Source of the DNA: Lysobacteraceae bacterium 2PB
GTDB lineage: Bacteria > Pseudomonadota > Gammaproteobacteria > Xanthomonadales > Xanthomonadaceae
Assembly (NCBI GenBank): GCA_005502915.1
Contig: SCMT01000030.1
Span: 1-45,535, forward strand
Reading direction: 5' to 3'
DNA length: 45,535 bases
Under the pieces are notes generated by a model, which was not told where the DNA came from, ran no database searches, and saw only the letters and a program-made list of their open reading frames with translations. Shown here one piece after another: positions 9,279-20,158 of the stretch. Numbering within the stretch: the stretch's first letter is position 1; the number at the start of each line of letters is the position of its first letter. A program made the position numbers and the translations under genes.

Positions 9279-10618
9279 GGCGTGGCGTCCGCCTGCAGCG
9301 CGGCGATGCGCAGACTCACGGCGCTGGCGTGCGCCTGCAGGCCTTCGGCCTCGGCGATGCGCACCGCGCTCGGGCCGATCCGGCGCAGGCCGGCGCGCGA
9401 GACGTTCTGCACGCTGATCGCGGTCTGGAAGCTGGAGACGGACAGCCCGCTCCACGCGCGCGACGCGCCGCCGGTCGGCAGCACGTGGTTGGTGCCGCTG
9501 CAGTAGTCGCCCAGCGCCTCGGCGGCGTAGTCGCCGAGGAACACCGAGCCGGCGGCCTGCACGCGGTCCAGCCACGCCTCCGGTTCGCGCAGCGCGAGGA
9601 TCAGGTGCTCCGGCGCGTAGCGGTTGCTGACCTCGAAGGCCTGGTCGATCGATTCGACGCGGATCAGGCGCGACCGCGACAGCGCCTCGCGCGCGATCGC
9701 CTCGCGCGGCAGGCGCGCGAGCTGCGTGGCCAGCTCGGCGGCGGTGCGCGCGATCAGGGTCGGGCAGTCGCTGAGCAGGATGACCTGCGAGTCCGGGCCG
9801 TGCTCCGCCTGCGACAGCAGGTCGGCGGCGACGAAGGCCGGGTTCGCGCCGCTGTCGGCGATCACCAGCACTTCCGACGGGCCGGCGGGCATGTCGATGG
9901 CGGGGCCGCCTTCGACCGTCGACACCTGGCGCTTGGCCTCGGTGACCCAGGCATTGCCCGGGCCGAACAGCTTGTCGCAGGCCGGCACGCTCTCGGTGCC
10001 CAGCGCCATCGCGGCGATCGCCTGCGCGCCGCCGAGCTTGAACACGCGCGTCGCGCCGCAGCGGCGCGCGGCGAAGAGCACGGTGGGATCGGCGGTGCCG
10101 TCCGTGCGCGGCGGCGTGCACACGACGACTTCGCGGCAGCCGGCGATGCGCGCGGGCACGCCGAGCATCAGCATCGTCGACGGCAGCGGCGCGCTGCCGG
10201 CCGGGATGTACAGGCCGACGCGCTCGATCGGGCGCACGATGCGCCGGCATTCGACGCCCTCGGCGGTCTCGACCGCGTATTCGCGCATGCCGCTGTCGCG
10301 GTGGAAGGTCTCGATGCGTTCGGCCGCGTCGAGGATCGCCGCCTTCAGCGACGGATCCAGTGACGCGTCGGCCGCCGCGAATTCCGCTTCGCCGACGGCG
10401 AAGACATCCAGCTCGGCGCGGTCGAGCAGGCGCGAATACTTGCGCAGCGCGGCGTCGCCTTCGAGGCGCACCCGGGCGATGATCTTGCCCACGCCGAGGC
10501 GCACGGCGGCGGCCGAATCCTGGGTCGCGCGACGCAGCGCGGCGCGTTGTCCGTCGGCGTCCAGGGTATTCCAGTTGAGCAGGTTCAGATCGATGCGGTT
10601 CGCGAGCGAAGCGTTCAT
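9275..10618 (-). CDS. hisD: HisD, histidinol dehydrogenase
   Basis: A 447-residue zinc- and NAD-dependent enzyme that oxidises histidinol to histidine in two steps. Family segments are [61 protein letters not shown], the zinc-site QAEHGPDS and the catalytic Glu-His in [17 protein letters not shown] follows in the C-terminal part. Length is within the family range. The start (ATG at 10618) overlaps the hisG stop by 4 bases. Confidence 0.97.
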   Translation of the reverse strand: MNASLANRIDLNLLNWNTLDADGQRAALRRATQDSAAAVRLGVGKIIARVRLEGDAALRKYSRLLDRAELDVFAVGEAEFAAADASLDPSLKAAILDAAERIETFHRDSGMREYAVETAEGVECRRIVRPIERVGLYIPAGSAPLPSTMLMLGVPARIAGCREVVVCTPPRTDGTADPTVLFAARRCGATRVFKLGGAQAIAAMALGTESVPACDKLFGPGNAWVTEAKRQVSTVEGGPAIDMPAGPSEVLVIADSGANPAFVAADLLSQAEHGPDSQVILLSDCPTLIARTAAELATQLARLPREAIAREALSRSRLIRVESIDQAFEVSNRYAPEHLILALREPEAWLDRVQAAGSVFLGDYAAEALGDYCSGTNHVLPTGGASRAWSGLSVSSFQTAISVQNVSRAGLRRIGPSAVRIAEAEGLQAHASAVSLRIAALQADATP

Positions 10619-11559
10619 GCGAGCAATCTCTCCACGGGCAGGACCATCAGGCCGCGGGCACCGGCCCGCTTGAGTTCTTCGAGGCGTTGCCAGGTCATCG
10701 CGCCGTGGCACAGCGCCTGCAGCGCGACATCGCCGTCGGTGCGCGCCTGGGTGCCGCCATCGAGCGACATCACCGTCGGCGGTTCGGCATCGGGCAGCAG
10801 CTGCATCAGGTGCGGCAGCACCGCGCGCGGCGCCTGGAACATCAGCAGCTTGCTGTCGCGCAGCTTCAGCACGCCGTCGAGGCGGCGCATCAGCAGTTCG
10901 GCGATGCCGGCGCGCGCATCGGCGATCGCGCCGGCGGGACCGGCCAGCACCGCCTCGCTGTCGAGCACCACTTCCACCGGCTTGAGGCGGTTCGAGGCGA
11001 GCGTGGCGCCGCTCGACACCAGGTCGCAGACCAGTTCGGCCTGGCCCAGGCGTGGCGCGAGCTCGACCGAGCCGGACATCGTCACCACGCTGGCGTCGAT
11101 GTTGCGCTCGGCCAGCCAGCGCGAGAGCAGCGCGGGATAGCTGGTCGCGATCCGCGTGCCGGGCAGCTGCGCCTGCGGATCCCATTCCCAGTCGTCGGGA
11201 ATGCCGAACATCAGCTTGCAGCGACCGAAGCCGAGGCCGCGCAGCTCGCGGAAGGCCGGCGCTTCGCCGCGCGACTGGCGCTCGTAGTCCTGCTCGACCA
11301 GCACGTTGCGGCCGACGAAACCGAGGTCGCACACGCCGTCGGCGATCAGGCCGGGGATGTCGTCGTCGCGCACCAGCAGCAGGTCGATCGGCAGCGATTC
11401 GCCGTAGTAGAACAGCTTGTCGCGGCTTTCCTGCCAGCTCAGGCCGGCGGCGGCGAGCAGCGCGAGCGCGGGCTCGCTCAGGCGTCCGCTTTTCTGGATG
11501 GCGATGCGCAGGCGGTCGCGCAACTGGTCGCGAGCGCTCGCGGCAGCATGTCGTTGCAT
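10615..11559 (-). CDS. hisG: HisG, ATP phosphoribosyltransferase (long form)
   Basis: A 314-residue enzyme that catalyses the first, committed step: ATP plus PRPP to phosphoribosyl-ATP. The N-terminal catalytic part shows [36 protein letters not shown] and the PRPP-loop region [16 protein letters not shown]. The C-terminal ~75 residues form the regulatory domain found in the long HisG class, which is feedback-inhibited by histidine, so no HisZ partner is needed. The ATG at 11559 lies 11 bases after the hisR stop. The first ~15 residues ([15 protein letters not shown]) are a short non-conserved extension. Confidence 0.95.
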   Translation of the reverse strand: MQRHAAASARDQLRDRLRIAIQKSGRLSEPALALLAAAGLSWQESRDKLFYYGESLPIDLLLVRDDDIPGLIADGVCDLGFVGRNVLVEQDYERQSRGEAPAFRELRGLGFGRCKLMFGIPDDWEWDPQAQLPGTRIATSYPALLSRWLAERNIDASVVTMSGSVELAPRLGQAELVCDLVSSGATLASNRLKPVEVVLDSEAVLAGPAGAIADARAGIAELLMRRLDGVLKLRDSKLLMFQAPRAVLPHLMQLLPDAEPPTVMSLDGGTQARTDGDVALQALCHGAMTWQRLEELKRAGARGLMVLPVERLLA

Positions 11560-11570
11560 GGTGTGGATCC

Positions 11571-11894
11571 TCAGTGCGCGTCGACGGGACGCGTCAGGGT
11601 GTCGAGTGCGCGGCCATAGCCGCCGGTGCCGCGTTCGAGCGTACGCGCGACGCGGCCGATGGTGGTCACGCTGACCAGGGTACGGTCGTGGATCTCGCGG
11701 TAAGGCACGCCCTCGGCGATCAGGGGCACGACCTTCCAGCGATCGGACATGGCTTCCAGCTCGGCCGGGGTGCACAGGTCTTCGAGGAAGGCGCGCACAT
11801 CCGCCGCCGACGGCAGCGCCGCGAGCACGGCCGCCAGCGCATCGAGGCTGGCCTCGGCGTCGCTGTCGGGAACGGGCTGGGTGCGCTGTTTCAT
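11571..11894 (-). CDS. hisR: TrpR-family regulator heading the his operon (HisR)
   Basis: A 107-residue protein with the Trp-repressor/YerC-YecD fold. The helix-turn-helix region runs through [38 protein letters not shown]-type sequence (about residues 46-85), followed by [10 protein letters not shown]. As known from comparative genomics, TrpR-like genes head the his operon in Xanthomonadales and are proposed to repress it with histidine as corepressor. The location directly before hisG and a palindrome overlapping the predicted promoter fit autoregulation of the whole operon. Ligand and binding site are inferred, not shown by the sequence. Confidence 0.85.
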   Translation of the reverse strand: MKQRTQPVPDSDAEASLDALAAVLAALPSAADVRAFLEDLCTPAELEAMSDRWKVVPLIAEGVPYREIHDRTLVSVTTIGRVARTLERGTGGYGRALDTLTRPVDAH

Positions 11895-11919
11895 GGTCCT
11901 GCGGGGTCCGGGCGGCTTG

Positions 11920-11943
11920 AATGTATTAACGCGTTAACACATT
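11920..11943. promoter_or_regulatory. predicted operator of the his operon
   Basis: A 24-base imperfect palindrome (11 of 12 pairs) with the perfect core TTAACGCGTTAA at 11926-11937 lies 26 bases upstream of the hisR start and overlaps the predicted -10 box. Its AT-rich arms stand out from the GC-rich surroundings. It is the best candidate binding site for the TrpR-family regulator encoded next to it. Confidence 0.6.
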
Positions 11944-11970
11944 AACCCGCTTGACCCGGCCGGGTCAAGC
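11940..11970 (-). promoter_or_regulatory. predicted his operon promoter with 22-bp palindrome
   Basis: On the minus strand, TTGACC (11968-11963) and TTAATG (11945-11940) are separated by 17 bases, a plausible sigma-70 promoter for hisR-hisG. The -35 box lies inside a perfect 22-base palindrome (11949-11970, core TTGACCCGGCCGGGTCAA), which could be a second operator or an additional regulator site. Confidence 0.5.
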
Positions 11971-11987
11971 CTGACCATGCACCTTGC

Positions 11988-12097
11988 CGCTTTGCAGGAG
12001 GGCTCCGCTTTGCAGGAGGGGCCTTCAGGCCCGAGCTTTTCCACGGACACCCAGAAACACCGAAGAGCTCGGGCCTGAAGGCCACTCCTGCAAAGCG
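11988..12097. repeat. REP-like inverted repeat
   Basis: Arms 12006-12037 and 12066-12097 are 32 bases each and match at 31 positions, separated by 28 bases. The arms contain TTTGCAGGAGGGGCCTTCAG. The outer part of the left arm is also duplicated directly upstream (CCGCTTTGCAGGAGGG at 11988 and 12005). This is the form of repetitive extragenic palindromes common in Xanthomonadales, lying between hisS and the his promoter. Confidence 0.7.
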
Positions 12098-12112
12098 AAA
12101 GCCGGGCGCCGG

Positions 12113-12148
12113 AAAGCAGAACGCCCCGCCGGACGGGCCGACGGGGCG
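12113..12148 (-). terminator. possible hisS terminator
   Basis: On the minus strand a GC-rich hairpin (CGCCCCG at 12148-12142 with CGGGGCG at 12128-12122, partly extendable) is followed by TTCTGCTTT. It lies 38 bases after the hisS stop. The T-tract is interrupted, so efficiency is uncertain. Confidence 0.5.
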
Positions 12149-12185
12149 CTCGGGTGCTTGCTGCCGACCGGGGTCGGCCGCTGGA

Positions 12186-13559
12186 TCAGGACAGCGCGCG
12201 GAGCTGCTCGCGCTCGACCAGCAGGGTCCGGGCGAGCTCGGCCTCGGCGACCTCGAACTGCTCGCCGCGGCGCAGGTCCTTCACCGCAACCACGCCCTTC
12301 GCCGCCTCTTCCTCGCCGCGGATCACGACGAAGCGGATGCCGGCCTTGTTCGCGTACTCCATCTGCTTCTTGAACTTCCGCGCTTCGAGCTGGGTTTCGA
12401 CGTTCAGGCCCGCGGCACGCAGGCGCTGCGACAGCGCAAGCGCCGTATCCAGGCCGGCCTCGTCCATCAGCGAGACCAGCACGTCCACCGAGCTCTCGGC
12501 GACGTCCACCAGGCCGGCTTCGCGCAGCTGCCAGAACAGGCGAGTCAGGCCGATCGAGATGCCCACGCCGGGCAGCTTCGACTTGGTGTAGTGGCTGGCC
12601 AGGTTCTCGTAGCGGCCCCCGGAGCAGATCGAGCCGATCTCGGGATTCGCGTTGAGCGTGGTCTCGTAGACGATGCCGGTGTAGTAGTCCAGGCCGCGCG
12701 CGATCGACAGGTTCAGCGCGAACCGGCTGTCGGCGACGCCGAGGGCGCGGAGCTGGCGCAGCACCTCGCGCAGCTCGTCCCGGCCTTCCTCGAACAGCGG
12801 CGTACCCGCGCCGAGCGCGTCCAGCGCGGCCTGCGCCGCGTCGTGGCCGACCGCGCGGATCCGCGAGAAGGCCAGCAGGGTGTCCGCGACCTCGCCCGAC
12901 AGGCCGAAGCCCTCGCCCACCAGGGTCTCGCGCACCGCCGCCTCGCCGCGCTTGTCGAGCTTGTCGATCTCGCGAAGCACCGCGACCTGGCGCTCGCCCT
13001 CGCCGATGCCCTGCCCCTCGAAGAAGCCGCGCAGCAGCTTGCGGTGGTTGAACTGGATGGTGAACTCGCCGATCGCCAGGGCCTCGAATACGGAAGCAAT
13101 GACCGCCGGCAGCTCCGCGTCGTAGCGCGTGCTCAGCGCGTCCTTGCCGATCACGTCGATGTCGCACTGGTAGAACTCGCGGAAACGGCCACGCTGCGCA
13201 CGCTCGCCGCGATAGACGCGCTGCATCTGGTAGCGGCGGAACGGAAACACCAGGTCGTGCTCGTGCTCGGCCACGTAGCGCGCCAGCGGCACGGTCAGGT
13301 CGAAGCGCATCGCCATCTCGGGCAGGCCGTCGGTCCCCTTGTCGAGCGAACCGGTCGACTGCATGAAATAGACCTGGCGCTCGGTCTCGCCGCCGGTCTT
13401 GGTCAGCAGCACCTCGGTCAGCTCCATCACCGGCGTCTCCACCGGCAGGAAACCGTACCGTTCGAAGGTGCGGCGGATGGTGTCCAGCATGCGCTGGAAG
13501 GCGATCTGCTCGCGCGGCAGCAGTTCGAGGACGCCGGGCGGGGTACGCGGCTTGATCAA
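12186..13559 (-). CDS. hisS: histidyl-tRNA synthetase
   Basis: A 457-residue class II aminoacyl-tRNA synthetase that charges tRNA-His. Class II motif 1 is in the N-terminal part (PVMELTEVL region). Motif 2 reads [19 protein letters not shown]. The histidine-specific motif is [13 protein letters not shown]. Motif 3 lies in [12 protein letters not shown]. The last ~95 residues form the anticodon-binding domain ([12 protein letters not shown] to [11 protein letters not shown]). Length is slightly above the usual ~420-430. It sits between the his operon and tRNA-Pro as a separate unit; a TACACT -10-like box occurs upstream at 13597-13592. Confidence 0.96.
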   Translation of the reverse strand: MIKPRTPPGVLELLPREQIAFQRMLDTIRRTFERYGFLPVETPVMELTEVLLTKTGGETERQVYFMQSTGSLDKGTDGLPEMAMRFDLTVPLARYVAEHEHDLVFPFRRYQMQRVYRGERAQRGRFREFYQCDIDVIGKDALSTRYDAELPAVIASVFEALAIGEFTIQFNHRKLLRGFFEGQGIGEGERQVAVLREIDKLDKRGEAAVRETLVGEGFGLSGEVADTLLAFSRIRAVGHDAAQAALDALGAGTPLFEEGRDELREVLRQLRALGVADSRFALNLSIARGLDYYTGIVYETTLNANPEIGSICSGGRYENLASHYTKSKLPGVGISIGLTRLFWQLREAGLVDVAESSVDVLVSLMDEAGLDTALALSQRLRAAGLNVETQLEARKFKKQMEYANKAGIRFVVIRGEEEAAKGVVAVKDLRRGEQFEVAEAELARTLLVEREQLRALS

Positions 13560-13657
13560 GGGTGACTCCGGGGCCTGAAGCGGATGCCATCAGTGTAGCC
13601 GGAGCCCGGCCGGCCCGGCTCCGTCCCGCCGATCCACAGGCCATTCCGCCGGACCTC

Positions 13658-13686
13658 TTGCCTAACCCGGACACCCTCCTTACAAT
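13658..13686 (+). promoter_or_regulatory. promoter of tRNA-Pro
   Basis: TTGCCT (13658-13663) and TACAAT (13681-13686) are 17 bases apart, and the -10 box ends 14 bases before the tRNA 5' end. This is the expected geometry for a stable-RNA promoter. Confidence 0.65.
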
Positions 13687-13700
13687 GCGCGGCTCGGCAT

Positions 13701-13777
<77 letters not shown>

Positions 13778-13789
13778 AATAATTCCGCG

Positions 13790-13822
13790 AAAAGGCCACC
13801 CGCAAGGGTGGCCTTTTTGTTT
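13790..13822. terminator. bidirectional intrinsic terminator
   Basis: An 11-12-bp stem (arms 13790-13801 and 13806-13817, loop GCAA) is followed by TTGTTT on the plus strand. The stem base is A-rich on the left, so it also gives TTTTC on the minus strand. It separates tRNA-Pro from the convergent cobS. Confidence 0.85.
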
Positions 13823-13832
13823 GCGCGACATC

Positions 13833-14558
13833 TCAGGTCGCGTACGCCAGCGCCACCAGCACCCCAGCCTCCACCAGCTCCGCCAGCGCGCCGGCGGTGT
13901 CGCCGGTGAAACCGCCGAGGCGGCGCAGGCAGGCACGGCGCCACAGCACGAAGACGACGAGCGCGGACGCGAGCGCGCACACGCCCGGCAGGCCGCAGGC
14001 GACGCAGATTGCGACAACGCACAGCAAGGCCATCACACAGGCGCCACGCGGCGCATCCTTCAGTGCGCTGCCGAGTCCACCTCTGCGCACATAGGGCGTG
14101 GTGACGAAGGCGGCGGTCAGCGCGCCGCGCGCCAGCAGTGGCGACAGCCACAGCAGCCAGTCGCTCCCTGCAGACAGGCTCGCCAGCGCCGCGCACTTCA
14201 ACAAAAGCAGCGACACGATCGCGGTCACCCCGGCCGGTCCGCTGCGCGGATCCTTCATGATTTCCAGCGTGCGCGCGCGGTCGCCGAAGCCGCCGACCCA
14301 GGCATCCGCGCTGTCAGCCAGCCCATCGAGATGCAAGCCGCCGGTCAGCGCGACCCAGGCGAGCAGCGTCAACGCGGCGGACAGCAGCGCATGCTCGCGC
14401 GGCAGCAGGAGGAACAGGCCGGCCAGCAGCACGCCGAGGACGAGGCCGACCATCGGATACCAGGCCAGCGACGTGCGCTGCGCACGCGCATCGTCGAACA
14501 CGCGCGCCGGCACCGGGATGCGGGTCAGGAAACCCAGCGCGACCCACAGCCCGCGCAT
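13833..14558 (-). CDS. cobS: CobS, adenosylcobinamide-GDP ribazoletransferase
   Basis: A 241-residue integral membrane enzyme that joins adenosylcobinamide-GDP and alpha-ribazole (or its phosphate) in the last step of cobalamin assembly. The motif [15 protein letters not shown] (Asp78, Asp82, Asp85) is the metal-binding active-site signature. FLTRIPVP near the N-terminus and several hydrophobic segments (about 35-52, 60-75, 120-150, 165-200) fit the polytopic family. The ATG at 14558 was chosen because it overlaps the upstream stop as TGATG. An ATG at 14588 would add ten residues. It is the last gene of the B12 operon. Confidence 0.94.
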   Translation of the reverse strand: MRGLWVALGFLTRIPVPARVFDDARAQRTSLAWYPMVGLVLGVLLAGLFLLLPREHALLSAALTLLAWVALTGGLHLDGLADSADAWVGGFGDRARTLEIMKDPRSGPAGVTAIVSLLLLKCAALASLSAGSDWLLWLSPLLARGALTAAFVTTPYVRRGGLGSALKDAPRGACVMALLCVVAICVACGLPGVCALASALVVFVLWRRACLRRLGGFTGDTAGALAELVEAGVLVALAYAT

Positions 14559-15124
14559 CAGGTCGCTGCCGTGGTTCGGGCAGGCCAAGGCAGGCGATGC
14601 AGCGACGCGTGCGCCACGTCGATGCCGGCCATGTCGCCGAAACCGCGTCGCTCAACCACGCAGCGCAGCAGGCGGATCGCGCCGCCGTGGGTCACGACCA
14701 GCACGCGCTTGCCGACGAAGGTCGTCGCGATGTCGTCGATCGCCGCGCACAGCCGCGTGCGGAAAACCTCGAAATTCTCGGCACCCGGAGGCGGATGCGC
14801 GACCGGATCGCGCCAGAAGCGGCCCAGCGCATCGCCATCGGTCTCGGCCAGCGTCTCCATCGGCACGCCCTGCCAGCGCCCGAAATGGTATTCGGCCAGT
14901 CGCGCGTCCTCGTGCAGCGGCAGCGCGCGCTGCGCCGCGACTTCCCGCGCGAACGCGGCGCAGCGCTGCAGCGTCGACGTGACCACGACATCCCACGCAC
15001 CACCATCGACTGCCGCGCGCAGCTGCGCCCAGCCGATGTCGGTCAGCGGATCGTCGAGCTGGCCGCGATAGCTGCGCTGGCCGGTGTCGCCGTGGCGCAG
15101 CAGGTCGATGACGGTCGTGGTCAC
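14558..15124 (-). CDS. histidine phosphatase, probable alpha-ribazole phosphatase
   Basis: A 188-residue phosphoglycerate-mutase-like phosphatase. The phosphohistidine motif LLRHGDTG holds His11, and the second active-site His is in [18 protein letters not shown] and [13 protein letters not shown] are family segments. Between cobT and cobS, dephosphorylation of alpha-ribazole phosphate is the expected role (cobC of Salmonella), but the specificity is inferred from context only. The GTG start at 15124 overlaps the cobT stop as GTGA. Confidence 0.88.
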   Translation of the reverse strand: MTTTVIDLLRHGDTGQRSYRGQLDDPLTDIGWAQLRAAVDGGAWDVVVTSTLQRCAAFAREVAAQRALPLHEDARLAEYHFGRWQGVPMETLAETDGDALGRFWRDPVAHPPPGAENFEVFRTRLCAAIDDIATTFVGKRVLVVTHGGAIRLLRCVVERRGFGDMAGIDVAHASLHRLPWPARTTAAT

Positions 15125-16209
15125 GACACCGCCTCCACAATGGTGGCCTCGACCGGCGGTGCCGTCTTCTCCGACACGCCGGCCTGCGCGAACGTGGCCA
15201 TGCCCGCATGCAGGGCGCAGGCCGCGCGCAGCAGCGGCACCGCGACGGCAGCACCGCTGCCTTCGCCGAGACGCAGGCCGAGATCGAGCAATGGTTCGGC
15301 GTCGAGCGCATCGAGCAGGCGCGCATGCCCGCGCTCGTGCGAGCGATGCGCGAACAGCAGCCAGTCGCGCACCGAGGGATTCATGCGCACGGCGGCCAGC
15401 GCGGCGGCGGTGACGATGAAACCGTCGACCAGCACCGGCAGGCGCGCCTGTGCGGCGGCGATGCAGGCACCGGCGAGCGCGGCGATCTCGAAGCCACCGA
15501 GGCAACGCAGACGCTCGAACGGCTCGCCCATGTCGGCATGCAGGCGCAGGGCGCGCTCGATCACCGCGATCTTGCGCGCGATGCCGGCGTCGTCCAGGCC
15601 GGTGCCCGCCCCTGCCAGCGCCATCGGCGATGCATCGAGCAGCGCGCATGCCAGTGCGGTCGCGGACGTCGTGTTCGCGATGCCCATCTCGCCGCCGATG
15701 AACAGATCGGCGCCGGCCGAGCGCGCCTGCGCGACACGCTCGGCGCCGATGCGCATCGCGGCCTCGCATTGTTCGCGGGTCATCGCCGGCGCACGGCAGA
15801 GATTGGCGGTGGACGGCGCGATGATCGCGCGCAGCACGCCGTCGATCTGGCCGGGATCGTTGACCGTGCCGAGGTTCACCACGTCCAGCGTCGCACCGAG
15901 CATGCGCGCGAGCACGCTGATCGCCGCGCCGCCACCGGCGAAATTGCGCACCATCTCGCCGGTGACGGCCTGCGGAAACGCCGACACGCCCTCTTCGGCG
16001 ACGCCATGGTCCGCAGCGAACACGCTGATCCACACGCGATCGATCTTCGGAGATGCCCTGCCCTGCCATGCGGCAAGCTGCTCGGCGAGCGATTCGAGCC
16101 GGCCGAGCGATCCGGGCGGCTTGGTCAGGGTCTGCTGCTGCGCATGCGCGGCTTCAGCCGCCTGTCGATCCAGTGTGGCGGCAGGCCTGGCCCACCAGTG
16201 CGTGTTCAT
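15121..16209 (-). CDS. cobT: CobT, nicotinate-nucleotide:dimethylbenzimidazole phosphoribosyltransferase
   Basis: A 362-residue enzyme that makes alpha-ribazole phosphate from nicotinate mononucleotide and the lower-ligand base. Family segments are [52 protein letters not shown] and [17 protein letters not shown], whose Glu is the catalytic base position. Length agrees with CobT (about 350). It overlaps cobU by 4 bases. Confidence 0.96.
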   Translation of the reverse strand: MNTHWWARPAATLDRQAAEAAHAQQQTLTKPPGSLGRLESLAEQLAAWQGRASPKIDRVWISVFAADHGVAEEGVSAFPQAVTGEMVRNFAGGGAAISVLARMLGATLDVVNLGTVNDPGQIDGVLRAIIAPSTANLCRAPAMTREQCEAAMRIGAERVAQARSAGADLFIGGEMGIANTTSATALACALLDASPMALAGAGTGLDDAGIARKIAVIERALRLHADMGEPFERLRCLGGFEIAALAGACIAAAQARLPVLVDGFIVTAAALAAVRMNPSVRDWLLFAHRSHERGHARLLDALDAEPLLDLGLRLGEGSGAAVAVPLLRAACALHAGMATFAQAGVSEKTAPPVEATIVEAVS

Positions 16210-16739
16210 GGCACAGCTCCTTCGATTGAACCCTTGAGCGCGATGGGCAGGCCGGCGGTGACGAACACCACGCGTTCGCAGTGCGTCGCCAGCGCCTGAT
16301 GCAGACGACCAGCCTCATCGACGAAGCGTCGGCTCAGCGCACCCATCGGCACGATGCCGAGGCCGACTTCGTTGCTGACCAGCAGCAGTTGTCCGGGCAG
16401 GCTCGGCAACAGGTCGAGCAAGGCATCGCGCTCGCATTCGAAACGCGCAGGCTGCGGATCGATGAGCAGGTTGCTCAGCCACAAGGTCAGGCAGTCGACG
16501 AGCAGGCAGCGATCCTCGCCCGCATGCAGGCGCAAGGCCTCGGCGAGCGCCAACGGTTCCTCGACGCTGCGCCAGTGCGGGGGGCGTCGTCCGCGATGGT
16601 GCGCGATGCGGTCGTGCATCTCGTCGTCGTGCGCCTGCGCGGTCGCGATGTAGACCACCGCGCGGCCGCTGTCGCCGGCCAGCCGTTCGGCCAGCGCGCT
16701 CTTGCCCGAGCGCGCACCGCCGAGGATCAGGGTGCGCAT
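16206..16739 (-). CDS. cobU: CobU/CobP, adenosylcobinamide kinase / guanylyltransferase
   Basis: A 177-residue bifunctional enzyme that phosphorylates adenosylcobinamide and then transfers GMP to it. The P-loop is GGARSGKS at 7-14. The region [16 protein letters not shown] (about 41-56) holds the histidine that is guanylylated in the family. [12 protein letters not shown] and [11 protein letters not shown] are further signatures. The 5' end overlaps cobQ by 13 bases, and the stop overlaps the cobT start. Confidence 0.96.
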   Translation of the reverse strand: MRTLILGGARSGKSALAERLAGDSGRAVVYIATAQAHDDEMHDRIAHHRGRRPPHWRSVEEPLALAEALRLHAGEDRCLLVDCLTLWLSNLLIDPQPARFECERDALLDLLPSLPGQLLLVSNEVGLGIVPMGALSRRFVDEAGRLHQALATHCERVVFVTAGLPIALKGSIEGAVP

Positions 16740-18211
16740 GCGCCAGCCTCCGGTGCGAACCAGCGTTCGAGCAGGTCGTGGCGCAGGTGCGCGTCGACGG
16801 TGTCGGCCAGCCGCTCGATCGAGGCTTCGCGCAGGGCATGCACGTCGATGGCCTCGACTTCGCGCATGCCGGCCCAGCGCAGCAGTGCGGCCTGCGCATG
16901 TGGGTCGTCGAACACGCCGTGCAGGTAGGTGGCGAGGATCCGGCCGTCATCGGAAAGCGCGCCGTCGCCGCGTCCGTCTGAGAGCAGGCTGGACGGCCGC
17001 GACAGCGCGGGCCCGTGGCTGACGCCGCAATGGATCTCGTAGCCGCGCACGCGCGCGCCGCCCAGTGCATCGGCAAGGCGCCCTTCGACATTGCGCAGCT
17101 GCTTGCGCGGCGCGAGCACGGTCTCGAAGTCGAGCCAGCCGAATCCTTCGCTGGAGCCTGCCGGGCCTTCGATACCGTCGGGATCGTGCACCGCGCGACC
17201 GAGCATCTGCAGGCCGCCGCAGATGCCGATGACCCTGCCGCCGTAACGCAGGTGTCGGGCCAGCGCCTCTTCCCAGCCGTTCATGCGCAGCCAGGCGAGA
17301 TCGGCGCGGGTGGCCTTGCTGCCGGGCAGCACGATGAGATCGCAGGGCGGCGGCGTTTCGCCGGGACCGACATAGGTGCATTCGACCTGCGGATGCTGGC
17401 GCAGGGCGTCGAAATCGGTGTGGTTGCTGATGCGCGGCAGCGCCGGCACCACGACGCGCAGCCGGGCATCCGCCTTGGCATCGCGTGCGCGCGGCAGGGC
17501 ATCCTCAGCTTCCAGGCACAGGCCGTGCAGGTACGGCAGCACGCCCAGCACGGGCTTGCGGGTCTGCGCTTCCAGCCAGTCGAGGCCCGGCTGCAGCAGG
17601 GCGATGTCGCCACGGAAGCGATTGATGACGAAGCCGACCACGCGTGCGCGCTCGCTGTCCGAGAGTAGTGCAAGCGTGCCGACCAGATGCGCGAACGAGC
17701 CGCCGCGATCGATGTCGACGACCAGGAGGACCGGGCAGTCCACGGCTTCGGCATAGCCCATGTTCGCGATGTCGTTGGCGCGCAGGTTGATCTCGGCCGG
17801 GCTGCCCGCGCCTTCCACCACCACGACCTCGTATTGCGCACACAGCCGTGCATGCGAGGCGAGCACGGCCTCCATCGCGAGGGGCTTGTAGTCGTGATAC
17901 GCGCTGGCATCGAGCTGCAGGACGGGATGACCGTGGACGATTACCTGCGCGCCGATGTCGCTGCTGGGCTTGAGCAGGATCGGGTTGAAGTCGGTGTGCG
18001 GCGGCAGCCCGCAAGCCTGCGCCTGCACCGCCTGCGCGCGCCCGATCTCGCCGCCGTCGATCGTCACCGCCGAGTTCAGCGCCATGTTCTGCGGCTTGAA
18101 CGGCGCCACGCGCACGCCACGCCGGTGCAGCCAGCGACACAGCGCAGCGACCAGGGTGCTCTTGCCGGCATCGGAGGTGCAGCCCTGCACCATCAGCACG
18201 CGGGCGTTCAT
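16727..18211 (-). CDS. cobQ: CobQ, cobyric acid synthase
   Basis: A 494-residue ATP- and glutamine-dependent enzyme that amidates four carboxylates of adenosylcobyrinic a,c-diamide. The N-terminal dethiobiotin-synthetase-like domain opens with [20 protein letters not shown] (P-loop) and has [15 protein letters not shown]. The C-terminal glutaminase (about 255-440) has the nucleophile motif [10 protein letters not shown] and a His in YEIHCGVS and YLHGVF. Length is typical. It starts just before the threonine-phosphate decarboxylase stop (4-base gap). Confidence 0.96.
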   Translation of the reverse strand: MNARVLMVQGCTSDAGKSTLVAALCRWLHRRGVRVAPFKPQNMALNSAVTIDGGEIGRAQAVQAQACGLPPHTDFNPILLKPSSDIGAQVIVHGHPVLQLDASAYHDYKPLAMEAVLASHARLCAQYEVVVVEGAGSPAEINLRANDIANMGYAEAVDCPVLLVVDIDRGGSFAHLVGTLALLSDSERARVVGFVINRFRGDIALLQPGLDWLEAQTRKPVLGVLPYLHGLCLEAEDALPRARDAKADARLRVVVPALPRISNHTDFDALRQHPQVECTYVGPGETPPPCDLIVLPGSKATRADLAWLRMNGWEEALARHLRYGGRVIGICGGLQMLGRAVHDPDGIEGPAGSSEGFGWLDFETVLAPRKQLRNVEGRLADALGGARVRGYEIHCGVSHGPALSRPSSLLSDGRGDGALSDDGRILATYLHGVFDDPHAQAALLRWAGMREVEAIDVHALREASIERLADTVDAHLRHDLLERWFAPEAGACAP

Positions 18212-18215
18212 CGCA

Positions 18216-19214
18216 TCACCATCGTTTCACCATCGGCATTGCCTCGGTCAATGCGGCATCGAGCCGCGCGAAACCCGCATCGTCCGGCGGCAGGCCGAAG
18301 CGCAGGCTCACCGGGTCGTCGAAGCGGCGCACGAGGATGCCGCGCATCGCCAGCGCCTCGTGCAACGCATGCGCATCGGGATGCCGCCACCACTGGAAGA
18401 ACGCGCTGCCGGCGGTCGGCGCGACGCCGTGCGCGGCCAGCAGCGTGCGCAGGCGTTCACTCGCAGCGCGCAACCGGTCGCACGCCTTCGCCTGCCAGTC
18501 GACATCCGCCAGCGCGGTGCGCAGCACATGACGCGTCGGCCCGGTCAGCGTCCACGGGCCGAGCCGTTCGCGCATCGCATCGAGCAGGCTCGGCGCCGCG
18601 CACACGAAGCCCGCGCGCGCGCCGGCCAGGCCGAAGAACTTGCCGACAGAGCGCAGCACGACCAGCCCGTCGCGCGCGCTGTACGGACACAGACTGCGTG
18701 CCGGGTCGACATCGATGAAGGCTTCATCCACGACCAGCCAGCCGCCGCGCGCGGCCAGCAGGGCATGCAGTGCGAGCAGATCGGCCGGATCGAAGCGCTC
18801 GCCCCCGGGATTGTTCGGATGGATCAGCACGATCACGTCGAAGCGTGTCGCCGACGCCAGCAGCACATCAGCCGGCAAGGTCTCGACCGCATGCCCCTCG
18901 CGTCGCCACGCATGCGCATGCTCGGCGTAGCCGGGCGCGATCACGCCGACGCGCGAGCGCGGACGCAACTGCGGCAAGACCTGGATCGCCGCCTGCGTAC
19001 CGGCGACCGGCAGCAGCTGCGGTGCGCCGTAGTAGTCGCGTGCGACCTCGACCAGGCCGTCGTCGTCCTCCGGCAGGCGATGCCAGGCCGATGCGGGAAT
19101 CACCGGCACCGGCCATGCGAACGGACTGATGCCGGTCGACAGGTCCAGCCAGTCGCCTGCGGGAATGCCGTACTGCCGTGCCGCTCGCAGCAGCCGGCCA
19201 CCGTGTTCAAGCAT
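18216..19214 (-). CDS. cobD: threonine-phosphate decarboxylase (CobD of Salmonella, CobC of Pseudomonas naming)
   Basis: A 332-residue PLP enzyme related to HisC that makes (R)-1-amino-2-propanol phosphate, the linker between corrin ring and nucleotide loop. [15 protein letters not shown] and [10 protein letters not shown] near the N-terminus are typical. The [10 protein letters not shown] loop, [11 protein letters not shown] and the PLP-lysine motif [15 protein letters not shown] follow. The start at 19214 overlaps cbiB by 8 bases. Naming conflicts between systems, so the symbol follows Salmonella usage. Confidence 0.93.
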   Translation of the reverse strand: MLEHGGRLLRAARQYGIPAGDWLDLSTGISPFAWPVPVIPASAWHRLPEDDDGLVEVARDYYGAPQLLPVAGTQAAIQVLPQLRPRSRVGVIAPGYAEHAHAWRREGHAVETLPADVLLASATRFDVIVLIHPNNPGGERFDPADLLALHALLAARGGWLVVDEAFIDVDPARSLCPYSARDGLVVLRSVGKFFGLAGARAGFVCAAPSLLDAMRERLGPWTLTGPTRHVLRTALADVDWQAKACDRLRAASERLRTLLAAHGVAPTAGSAFFQWWRHPDAHALHEALAMRGILVRRFDDPVSLRFGLPPDDAGFARLDAALTEAMPMVKRW

Positions 19215-20145
19215 GCGACCGACCTCCGACCCAGTACATCGCGAATGCAGCGGCTGCCGTGACACACAGCCAGAGCCAAACGCCATGGCGCACCAGCCGC
19301 AGCGCGGCGGCGATCGCATCGGCATTCGGCGCATCGCCCTCGCCCAGCACCGGCCGGTCTTCCCAGCAGCCGTGATACGGCGCAGCACCACCCAGGCGCA
19401 CACCGATCGCGCCCGCGCCGGCGGCCATGACCGGGCCGGCATTCGGGCTGTCCCACAGTGGCGCCTGCCTGCGCCAGCAACGCAGTGCGCGGCGTGTATG
19501 CCCGAGCAAGGCGTAGGTCAGCGCGGTCAGGCGCGCGGGAATGTAGTTGAGGGCATCGTCGATGCGCGCAGCGGCCCAGCCGAAGCGTTCATGGCGCGGC
19601 GTGCGATAGCCCCACATCGCGTCCAGGGTATTCGCCAGCCGGTACAGCACCACGCCGGGCGCGCCCAGTACCGCGAACCAGAACAGCGCACCGAACACCG
19701 CGTCGGCGCCGTTCTCCAGCACCGATTCGGTCGCCGCTGCAGCGACCTGCGAGGCATCCAGCGCCTGCGTGTCGCGACTGACCATGCGCGCGACCGCCGA
19801 GCGCGCGGCATCGAGATCACCGGCGAGCAGCGGCGCTTCGACTGTACGGGCATGCTCGCCGAGGCTGCGATGGCCGATGGCGAGATAGAGCATCGCCGCC
19901 GAGAAGACCATGCTGGCCCACGCGGACCAGGTCGCCAGCAGATGCGCAAGGAACGCCGTGAGCGCGACCGCCGGCAGCACCGCCAGGCACCAGACCAGGA
20001 TGCCGCGCAGGCGCGCATCGCGATGCAGGCTGCGTTCGATCGCCTGCGCCATTCGCCCGAAGCCGACCAGCGGATGCGCGCGACGCGGCTCGCCCAGCAG
20101 TGCGTCGAGGCCCATCCCCGCCAGCATGGCAGCGGCGATGCTCAC
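19207..20145 (-). CDS. cbiB: CbiB, adenosylcobinamide-phosphate synthase
   Basis: A 312-residue polytopic membrane protein that attaches aminopropanol (phosphate) to adenosylcobyric acid. Signatures are [19 protein letters not shown] at the N-terminus, [49 protein letters not shown] and [23 protein letters not shown]. Hydrophobic segments lie around 48-90, 155-170, 200-215 and 290-305. The decarboxylase that supplies its substrate is the next gene downstream. Confidence 0.95.
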   Translation of the reverse strand: MSIAAAMLAGMGLDALLGEPRRAHPLVGFGRMAQAIERSLHRDARLRGILVWCLAVLPAVALTAFLAHLLATWSAWASMVFSAAMLYLAIGHRSLGEHARTVEAPLLAGDLDAARSAVARMVSRDTQALDASQVAAAATESVLENGADAVFGALFWFAVLGAPGVVLYRLANTLDAMWGYRTPRHERFGWAAARIDDALNYIPARLTALTYALLGHTRRALRCWRRQAPLWDSPNAGPVMAAGAGAIGVRLGGAAPYHGCWEDRPVLGEGDAPNADAIAAALRLVRHGVWLWLCVTAAAAFAMYWVGGRSHA

Positions 20146-20158
20146 GGCAGCACGCCCA

